Assembly (NCBI RefSeq): GCF_011397635.1
Contig: NC_064752.1
Coordinates: forward strand, 4,484,607 to 4,548,606
DNA length: 64,000 nucleotides
From: Epinephelus fuscoguttatus
Taxonomy: Eukaryota; Chordata; Actinopteri; Perciformes; Serranidae
Direction: 5' to 3'
Shown here: piece by piece, positions 56,533-64,000 of the stretch
Layout: every line of letters starts with the position of its first letter
Position numbering within the stretch: position 1 is the first letter of the stretch
Notes under the pieces: generated by a model
Databases searched by the model: none
Told to the model about the DNA's origin: nothing
What the model saw: the letters and a program-made list of their open reading frames with translations, nothing else
Program-made: the position numbers and the translations under genes

Positions 56533-57321
56533 TTATTCTCCAGGAGCTGATTCTTTCTGTGGGGTGATTTTCCACAACACATACTTTTTCAGATATCTCC
56601 TGAAAGTCTTGTCTCGTATGCCATAGATGATGGGACTAATAGATCGCGGCAGGACCTGTACAATAATATAACAAGTGAACAGGGAGTCTAAATAATTCTT
56701 AGGGAACGCTTGCAGCAGAGCCTGTTTGATCAGGGGGGCCACATATGTTACCATACAAAGCAGCAGCTGAAACCCATGGAGGATGATTGTGTTTCTGGCC
56801 TTTGTAGCATCTTTGCCAGCTGTTTGTGCAGTGAACAGAATTCTGAAGTAAGTGTAAAAGATAGTGACCCAAACCAGAACTAGAAACACTGAATATGTGA
56901 TATCTCTCTTCTTGATGATGAGGGGATTTGGAAAGACAGTTTGTCTGAGGCAGAGTACTTTGGAGAGAAAGAAGTCCAGTGGCTCTGTGGCCAAAGTGAT
57001 GAAGAGATCAGAGATAACAGACAACGTGCTAGTAGCCCAGATTAAACCAATCAGCATCAAGGTTCTCTTGACTGTACAGAGCTGCACGTGGCGAAGGGGG
57101 AGACAGATGGCGATGTAGCACTCCACCGCCATGCAGGCCAGGTTCAGAGGGGTGTTTTCAGTGGTGAAAAGAGCAATCAGGATGAAGATGCAGCAGATGG
57201 AGACATTTATTTTGTAGATGGTGTAGCTGATGACAAACAGGATGACAGTCAGTATCACTTGGATCATGTCGTTGACCACCAGGTGAATAAAAAGGATGTA
57301 GCGTGGATTCATGTAGAATAC
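56533..57321 (-). CDS. Receptor gene F, main exon (TM2-TM7), D/G mosaic: odorant receptor 131-2-like
   Basis: 262 codons; with 58819-58962 it gives 310 aa. The acceptor is 'ctcccatccag' right of 57321, and the exon starts VFYMNPRY, phase 0. From its start to TM6 the exon is nearly identical to gene D. From within TM6 on (MVTYVAPLIKQALLQAFPKN, RRYLKKYVLWKITPQK) it follows gene G, including G's longer C-tail and 3' flank. The switch lies between about 56766 and 56816. ECYIAIC stands in the DRY position and ISPIIYGIRDKTF in TM7. The frame is intact. Gene conversion or unequal crossing-over between D-type and G-type genes is the likely cause. Confidence 0.9.
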   Translation of the reverse strand, partial: VFYMNPRYILFIHLVVNDMIQVILTVILFVISYTIYKINVSICCIFILIALFTTENTPLNLACMAVECYIAICLPLRHVQLCTVKRTLMLIGLIWATSTLSVISDLFITLATEPLDFFLSKVLCLRQTVFPNPLIIKKRDITYSVFLVLVWVTIFYTYFRILFTAQTAGKDATKARNTIILHGFQLLLCMVTYVAPLIKQALLQAFPKNYLDSLFTCYIIVQVLPRSISPIIYGIRDKTFRRYLKKYVLWKITPQKESAPGE

Positions 57322-58818
57322 CTGGATGGGAGGAACCACAGTATTTGCAAGGGTCGGAAAGGTTTAAAAACAGAGGGGAGATTGTTTCAGGGTTGACCTT
57401 ATCAAATATTACATTGATGTTCGTGATAACTTTTGGCCCATTTATGGTTGGTGTTAACGTGATTTATGTCTGCACATATTATCTGGATGTTGACTTTTCC
57501 ACCTATTGCCAAGCTTTGAGATCTCAGTATTTTAACTGGCTTTGCAGGGCTGGCTAACTTGTCAGCAGACAAACAGTGTCCCAGATCAAGGAAAAAAATG
57601 CCACAGATGAGTCTCATTCACTGTTTGTGCGGAAAGACTTTCCAGCTGCTGTCACAACTAGAGGTGTACCCAGTGGTTGGCTGGTGACCGGAATTGTCCA
57701 GTTTAAAGCTTGATTGGCCATGACTGGTGACGAGCCAGTCAGTCTCAAATATAGCAGATCCTGTGCTGATCAAATTTACATGCATGCGCCACACGATTTT
57801 TCACGTTGTGCACACAGCTGCACAGTAACTGTGACAGTAACTAACTATAGTCACAGTAGCTGCAGCCTATTCTCATTCCCAGGTCGTCAAATACGGACTC
57901 TTTTCACCTCCCCTCGTTTATGACTTTTCAGCAGTTGAAGTTATTTCGACTAGCAACAAATTTTATTCATTTATTTAGACAGACCAGAACAAATTGTGAC
58001 TGTTTCCCGTGCTGCACCATGCTGCACATGGTTTGAAATAAGGATACACTGATTTATCTGCTGAACATTGGTAATATCTGCTGATATTCGTCTTGGTAAC
58101 TGCCATCAACCTATCAGCAAATAAGATGGAATTCACTGATGGCAATGGCTGATGTTTTTCTGTTGTGTCATATCAACTTTGCGCAGGCTGAAAAGCAAGG
58201 CTCGAAACTAATGGTCACAAACTTAAATTTTCTTAAAAATCTTGGTCAATGGAAATTCTACCTACTCGTCAACCAAATGATTGGTCGATGCTGTATGTTA
58301 TTTCTAGGTTAATTAATTGGCCACAGTGCACTCTACCTGGTGGCGTTGTGTATCCAAGAAAGCGTTCTTTCCTGCTACAGAGCTCAACATTCTTCTGCAT
58401 AGTTTTCTATATGTAGACAAGAGTTACACTGCCACCACTACAAAGGTCAAAGAGTGAATGTTTTGGATGAAAGACGTGCTGTTTTCTGTGTTGAATATAC
58501 TTTAATATTGCAATGTGACTCCACTCAGTGACGGACTGTAGTTCTGCTTGAACTTTGTTCTATTTGTACTTGTTGAGAATCATCCCTAATGTTTAGCTGT
58601 ATGCGTTTTTGTTTAAATGCTTAAGGATGGCTAGTTAGCTTTCATCAATGCACTTCCAGGTCCAACAGGCAGACCGGGTGATGTCACAAATCCTACATCC
58701 ACAGTTTTGGTCATCTGTGGTTCCTGTAGAGCTGATGATGATGTAAATATTATTTTCTACCTTAAATCTAAAATAAATTACTTATCGCTGGTAGCATGGC
58801 ATTAAAGGAATATCAGAC
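57322..58818. other. Gene F intron 1
   Basis: 1.5 kb, nearly identical to the gene D intron minus D's three insertions. It therefore preserves the empty sites at about 58371-58378, 58430 and 58731-58743. No coding sequence seen. Confidence 0.75.
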
Positions 58819-58962
58819 CTGGTGTTTGCAGAAGGTGTGAATGAGGCTCGCATTGATGTAGTTGATGGAGATCCCGAGAACCACAACAATCACATTCTTG
58901 GTCACAGCTTTAGAGAAGGAGTCTGCATACCGACCTGTCACGTTGGCAGATGACTCATTCAT
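58819..58962 (-). CDS. Receptor gene F, first coding exon (N-terminus and TM1)
   Basis: 48 codons, identical in protein to gene D exon 1 (MNESSANVTG to HTFCKHQ), with a 'gtctga' donor, phase 0. The acceptor-like 'tgttctgttag' lies just upstream, as in D, so the exon probably begins at 58984. D and F thus share N-terminus, TM1 and most of the main exon, and differ in the TM6-TM7 region and tail. Confidence 0.85.
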
Positions 58963-58984
58963 CTCTTGAAAGCCAAAGTTTAAC

Positions 58985-60503
58985 CTAACAGAACATGAGA
59001 CAAATGCTTTTGAATAGAGGAAGCAGCTCAAGTCAACACCTAAAGAGTTACGTTTAGGTTAAGTTTCTGTTACAGACAACCAAGTGGTGTCAGTAATCAC
59101 TCCAATGTCAACACATCCAATGAAATCAATGTAAAAACAGTTGCTTGACTGAAATACTGTTGATTTGCCATGAATTATTTTAGTTTTGTGCAGTTTTTTA
59201 AACTGTGTTACAAACATAACTGACACTGTTACAATTAAGACTCATGCAGTTTATTTGTAACATTGGACAGCATTCACTTTTGGTCTAATTCCTCACGACT
59301 TTTTCTAGCACTCCAAAAAAACTTCAAGTGGTTTTTGAGTGTAGGTCATTTGCCTGGAAATATTACACATTCAGGTAAAACAATCTGTGAGTAAAAGAGT
59401 GAAAAGTAAAAAATCTTACAATTGTGGTGATTCTCCCTGAGCAGTAGTAGTTTCACCTGACGACAGAATGAAAATGTGCAACAATATTTTTGGCAAACAC
59501 TTGATATCAAACAAAAGCCAGAGACTGTATCATATTAAGTTGCTGTGAGCTGTAAATTCACCACTTGTAAGCAGAAAGTAGAAGATAACTTACTCTCTAA
59601 CTAACTCACTGTCTAAGCCTGACCATCAAAGCCTCTCATCTTTTCTCAGTTTTTTCTTTTCATACTGCTTTATACTACAATTAGAAGGGATAATGGTACT
59701 TTTTACTCCACTACATTTATCTGTTATCTTTAGTTACTTTACAAAAAAACAATTATTGCAGAAAACATTCAAAGAGTTTATAAAATGTGGTATTTAGTTA
59801 TAATGATTAGTCCATTAATCAATTAGTTGGTTGACAGAAAATTAACTGGCAACTATTTTATGTTTAAAATCATTTGTCATTTATAACAATTTCATGGTTG
59901 TGAAGATTTGCTGCTTTTCTGCTGAATAATGTTAATAATTGTAATATATTAGTAATAATGTTGAGGTTTGGACTGTTGGTCAGACAAAAAAATTATTGTG
60001 AAGTTGTATTGTTTGGCTCCGGGTCATTGTTATGTCATTTCTCATTATTTCCTGAATTTTTACAAACCAATCAGTTGATTAATGGAGAAATATGGATGAT
60101 GAATCCATAATTACAGTGATCAATATTTGATATTTAAAAATGAGCTCCACCTCAGCCAACAACAGTAAAATCCTGTTTTCAGATTGCATGAATCATAATA
60201 GAGTCACAGGAGATACTTTTCTGCATTGAGTACTTTTATTCTTAATACTTAAGTACTTTTTTCTTTTTTATTATACTTACTTTTACTTTAGCAACATTTC
60301 CAGTGCAGGACTCTTCCTGCACTGAATAATGATAAATGTGAAATGAGTAATGTTGCACATAGACTGTAAAAAATAACAGGCTTTGAAAATAGTCTTAACA
60401 CCTTCCATTGATACCACATCTTGTGTGGTGAGTTAATGTCAGAGAAGATTAATTCTGCACACAGATATTTTATGATAACAGCATGAGAGACAGAATAACT
60501 CAC
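58985..60503. other. Gene F 5'-UTR intron
   Basis: Colinear with gene D 38099-41147 except for the hAT insertion there. No gene or complete repeat seen. Confidence 0.7.
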
Positions 60504-60529
60504 CTCAGGCAGAAGATCAAAGCATCAGT
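60504..60529 (-). other. Candidate 26-base non-coding micro-exon of gene F
   Basis: Same exon and splice signals as 41148-41173 in gene D: acceptor 'atattttag' and donor 'gtgagt'. Both splice signals remain intact despite the micro-inversion 17 bases away. Confidence 0.5.
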
Positions 60530-60545
60530 CTAAAATATAAAAATC

Positions 60546-60577
60546 AATATTTTACTCACTGGAATTGACATTAATGC
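60546..60577. other. 32-base segment inverted relative to the gene D unit
   Basis: Reverse complement (one mismatch) of 41193-41224. See the matching entry in the gene D unit. Confidence 0.85.
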
Positions 60578-60760
60578 AAAAGTCATCACAAACAGACCTA
60601 TGTACATGTAACCAACAACAGAGCTGGTGACTGCCTGATGATAAACAGTATCAGTTTTACAGTTACAGGAAAAATGAATTAACTGACAACGACATTTCAG
60701 TGTCAGAGTTTGGAATACTTAATGTGACATTTTTTACAGTGTGCAGCAGGTGGTACTTAC

Positions 60761-60826
60761 CTTAGTTAATGCATTGAGACATGGACACCAACAAGAGGGC
60801 TCCAGTAAATCTCGGACTTTATATGG
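60761..60826 (-). promoter_or_regulatory. Gene F TATA-type promoter and 5' exon (inferred)
   Basis: 'ccatataaagt' on the minus strand at 60816-60826 and a 5' exon ending 'aactaag' at 60761 with donor 'gtaagt', nearly identical to gene D. Upstream similarity continues to about 60925. Confidence 0.65.
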
Positions 60827-61432
60827 GGTGTGTTCAGGATTCAGCAGTGTGTGTATGTTTGCTGAGGTGTTAGATACACACATGTCGTAGATAGGTGTGT
60901 GTATTTGTGTCTACAATTACAAGTGTGATTTGACACAGTATCGGCGACCGGCCTCTAGCCGCTGTAAAAGGATGGCATTTTTTGTCTGTCTAATGCTTAA
61001 GTCACAGCCCACGCGTCGGTATTCAGTTTTGCAATGAGACTGGCTTGGATTGAATTGTAGTAGACAGTATCAAAAAAACAAAAAATCAAATTACACTCAA
61101 ATACACTTTAGTGTCGACGATGCCGCTGTGCGCCGCTGCCAGTGTGTGTTGGGGGCGGCACTTGATGGCCACAGCGCTGTGCTGGCGACAGTGTGTGTTG
61201 CACTTAAGTATCATTACACTGTGTTGATATTGTAACCAGCTTGGGTATTAATGTGTTACAATTTTTTTTACAACAAATGTGATACAAGTGCAGAATCTGA
61301 GTCATTTTACTTTCAGGTATATGAACATGTTTTTCAACAGGACCCTTTTTTCATTTACATTGCTCACATTTCAGATTGGAACACATTTCTTTTTTCACTG
61401 AACAGATTTAATACGGTTTTGTAGGACTCAGG

Positions 61433-61635
61433 GTTTTTTTTTTTTTTTTAATTTTCTAAAGATATTTTTGGGGCATTTTTGCCTTTATAGATTGGACACT
61501 TAAGCGTGAAGGGGATGGAGAGAGAGGGGAAATGACATGCAGCAAAGGGCCACAGACTGGAGTCGAACCTGGGCCGCTGCGGCAACAGCCTTGTACATTG
61601 GGCACCTACTCTATCCACTAAGCCACCGACGCACT
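61433..61635 (-). mobile_element. tRNA-derived SINE with target-site duplication
   Basis: On the minus strand the head has an A-box-like 'gtggcttagtggatagag' and a B-box 'ggttcgactcc' about 50 bases apart, as in tRNA-derived Pol III promoters. The body follows ('ctgcatgtcatttcccc') and an A-rich tail (poly-T on the plus strand at about 61434-61450). Target duplication ggactcagg stands at 61424-61432 and 61636-61644. The gene F unit has the uninterrupted site (about 55822-55835). This type of SINE is common in percomorph fish. Confidence 0.85.
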
Positions 61636-61748
61636 GGACTCAGGTTTTTGAGGAAAAACATTTCAACCCTCATCAAATGGCAAGTGAAAAATAAAAAGTA
61701 TACACAAACAGGCCTGCATCAGCAAAACTGTGATTAGCATTTCTTAAA

Positions 61749-62536
61749 TTATACTCCAGGAGCTGATCCTTTCTGTGGGGTGATTTTCCACAACACATAC
61801 CTTTTCAGATATCTCCTGAAAGTCTTGTCTCGTATGCCATAGATGATGGGACTAATAGATCGCGGCAGGACCTGTACAATAATGTAACAAGCAAACAAGG
61901 AGTCTGAATGATTCTTAGGGAACGCTTGCAGCAGAGCCTGTTTGATCAGGGGGGCCACATATGTTACCATACAAAGCAGCAGCTGAAACCCATGGAGGAT
62001 GATTGTGTTTCTGGCCTTTGTAGCATCTTTGCTAGCTGTTTGTGCAGTGAACAATATTCTGAAGTAAGTGTAAAGATAGTGACCCAAACCAGAACTAGAA
62101 ACACTGAATATGTGATATCTCTCTTCTTGATGATGAGGGGGTTTGGGAAGACAGTTTGTGGAACACAGAAGACTCTGGAATGAAAGAAGTCCAGTGGCTC
62201 TGTGGCCAAAGTGAAGAAGAGATCAGGAAGAGCAGACCACAAAGTTGTTGTCCAGATTAAACCGATCAACATCAGTGTTCTCTTGACCGTACAGATATGC
62301 GGGTGGCGAAGGGGGAGACAGATGGCGATGAAGCATTCCACTGCCATGCAGGCCAGGTTCAGAGGGCTGTTTGCAGTGGTTAAGAGTGCAATCAGGATGA
62401 AGATGCAGCAGATTGAGACATTTATTTTGTGGAGAACGTAGCTGATGACAAACAGGATGATGGTTTGCGTCACTTGGATCGTGTCGTTGACCACCAGGTG
62501 GATGAAAAGGATGTAGCGTGGATTTATGTAGAATAT
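61749..62536 (-). pseudogene. Receptor gene G, main exon, one-base deletion: odorant receptor 131-2-like
   Basis: The exon begins IFYINPRY after the acceptor 'cccaccttccag', as in gene E. It reads well through MAVECFIAICLPLRH, KKRDITYSVFLVLVWVTIF. There, at about 62072-62074, 'gtaaagatag' has one A fewer than 'gtaaaagatag' in D, E and F, and the frame shifts. The rest (TM5 end, DATKARNTIILHGFQLLLCM, ISPIIYGIRDKTF, tail KITPQKGSAPGV) is intact in the second frame to 61749. Total length 788 is one short of the 789 of gene F. A sequencing error in a short A run could mimic this. No first exon is visible up to the window end. Confidence 0.8.
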
Positions 62537-62809
62537 CTGGAAGGTGGGAAGAAAAGCACACATGAGGGGAAAAACTATTTTAGGAAACCTAGAGCTTTAA
62601 GTTTGAAACAGGGACACCATGCTCATGTTTTTTCGGGCTTTTCAAATACTTGTGCCAGTTGTCAGTCATTTGCGTTCAACAGCGACCTTACTTAGCTAGC
62701 TGCTTAATACCTGAACACAATAACATTGTGATTTCATCATAACAACATATTAATGGTTCTGCTTGTCTGGTACATCAGTCCCCCAGCTCAGCTGCTGCAT
62801 CCACTTTCA
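62537..62809. other. Gene G intron 1, proximal part
   Basis: Aligns with gene E intron sequence from 48848 to about 49110 ('gccagttgtca', 'agcgacct', 'ggttctgcttgt' blocks in order). This intron is interrupted by LINE debris next to it. Confidence 0.6.
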
Positions 62810-63895
62810 TCTGTTTATCCAGGGCTGGGTCAAGGAGGCAGCAGGCTGAGCAAGGAACTTCAGACCTCCCTCCTCCCAGAAATACTTCATCACTGTTGAT
62901 GCGGCACTAAACTGCCTATCCATCTCATATGCAGACACAGCTTTTACTTTGGTTGTACAGGGACCAGGTGGCTTGTAACACAACCCTGGTACCCTGTAAA
63001 CATGCAGTACCCCCACCAGGACTCCCAGGGGGACACTGTCATAAGCCTTTTCCACGTCCACAGATCACATGTAGAGTGGATGGGCAAACTCCCATTACCC
63101 TTCCAGCAACCTGGTTCACTGTTTCGTGGACAGGACTGAATCCACATTGCTCCTTCAGAATGTGAGGTTCGACAATCGGTCAGAGCCTCCTTTTCAGCAC
63201 CCTCAGCTGCAGACCTTTTGGCCAACCAGTATCTGTCTGCTGCTTCAGGAGACCCCTGGGCCAGTTAAGCCCAAAAGGCCTCTTTCTTCAGCCTGACGCC
63301 CTTCTTCACCACTGGTGTCCACAAGTGGGTTCTTTAGTTGCCACCAGGACAAGCACCAACGACCTGACCACAACATTTAGCAGCCACCTCCACAATGTAG
63401 GCTTTGAACATGGACCACTCAGATTCTGTGTCCCAAACCTCCACCTGATGATACAACCACAAGGTGGATCATCAATTTTTGGCCCATGGTGTTCGATACC
63501 AACTACGGGTCAGGTGCTCCAAATTGCTGTTTGGTGCACAAACAGTAGTCTGAGACCTATTCTCAGCAACTCACAGTCACATTGAGGTGACCCTCTCGTT
63601 TCCTGGGGAGAACTCCCAACACATCAGTGTTAAGTTGGGGGCTTGTGAGTTTTTCCACGCCCACTTGGTGCCTCTCACTCTGGTCAACCCCAGAAAAGTT
63701 TCAAAAGTGCTACACACAGTGCTGTGTGTAGAGGTGAGCCCAACCAGCTTTGCTTCCTTCCCTGCCAGATAAATGATGTTCCACATCCCTGGAGTCAGTC
63801 TTGGGTGTTAGGGGGCAGCACGCCTTGGTTCCCGCCCCTGCCTGCCACCTGGCACACACTGCAATGTGCTGGGCACTGCGAACGGGCCCCATGAC
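62810..63895 (-). mobile_element. LINE remnant, same family as 1-1622, inside the gene G intron
   Basis: On the minus strand, 63895 to about 63600 carries the 5'/endonuclease start (MWNIIYLAGKEAKLVGLTSTH). About 63540-63300 carries endonuclease and linker pieces. 63061-62807 carries reverse-transcriptase debris starting MDVEKAYDSVPLGVL (compare the motif-A DLEKAYDRVP of the family). Heavily deleted. Gene E-like intron sequence resumes at about 63896. Confidence 0.75.
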
Positions 63896-64000
63896 CCAAG
63901 GTCATATTTTGGTGCACGCAGTAGTACACAGAATACCCAGTATGTAGATTGATGTACATAATATGGAGCCAACGTTCAGAAGCAAAAATTCCCTCTGGAA
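63896..64000. other. Gene G intron 1, distal part (to window end)
   Basis: Matches gene E intron at about 49170-49275 ('gattgatgtacataatatgg' against 'gactgatgtacataatgtgg', then 'ttccctctggaa'). This implies that the G first exon would follow roughly 1.2 kb beyond the window. Confidence 0.65.

Noticed and set aside
61549-61635. tRNA gene on the minus strand
   Set aside because: A and B boxes are present, but the sequence is the head of a SINE with tail and target duplication. It cannot fold as a normal complete tRNA gene by eye.
1-64000. CRISPR arrays, bacterial operons or prokaryotic signals
   Set aside because: Nothing of the kind is present. The sequence is vertebrate-type, with spliced genes and eukaryotic mobile elements.

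Overview
The window looks like teleost fish genomic DNA, probably from a percomorph. Evidence: split seven-transmembrane odorant-receptor genes of the fish 'odorant receptor 131-2-like' type, L2-clade LINEs with an esterase-bearing ORF1, hAT and piggyBac-like DNA transposons, a tRNA-derived SINE, and long CA/GT and TATC microsatellites. The species cannot be named from the sequence.

The host gene content is one tandem array of seven receptor genes, all on the minus strand. I call them A to G from left to right. Coding parts, given as main exon + first coding exon: A 8846-9661 + 16778-16933; B 21435-22250 + 25125-25280; C 28873-29661 + 30776-30931; D 34184-34948 + 37933-38076; E 48095-48847 + 50464-50613; F 56533-57321 + 58819-58962; G 61749-62536, with its first exon outside the window. 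The architecture is constant. A short exon carries the N-terminus and TM1 and ends in H/Q-T-F-x-K-H-Q/H. A phase-0 intron follows. A long exon then carries TM2-TM7, starting I/V-F-Y (I-F-K in C). Upstream there are non-coding 5' exons, and a TATA-type promoter is visible for A to F. A to F have open, splice-consistent reading frames. G has a one-base deletion and looks like a pseudogene.

The array grew by segmental duplication. A and B lie in tandem units of roughly 8-12 kb (about 7857-19550 and 19557-27800). D, E, F and G are related units, and F is a mosaic of a D-like 5' part and a G-like 3' part. Because the units align outside the genes, several mobile-element insertions can be read against an 'empty' paralogous site: an L2 LINE in A but not B; two hAT elements and a SINE-like retroposon in D but not F; a tRNA-SINE in G but not F.

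Region by region: 1-1622 is the 5' part of a minus-strand LINE. 1870-6788 is a degenerate L2 LINE interrupted by the C-terminal part of a different non-LTR element. 6790-7856 holds nothing recognisable. 7857-27800 is the A/B tandem duplication. 28873-31195 is compact gene C. 31554-33317 is a hAT-like element. 34184-41755 is gene D. 41999-48060 is repeat-dominated. 48095-54541 is gene E. 55445-60830 is gene F. 60965 to the window end is gene G, with its intron split by LINE debris.

All reading was by eye. Splice sites, 5' exons and promoters are inferred from motifs and paralogue conservation, not from transcripts.
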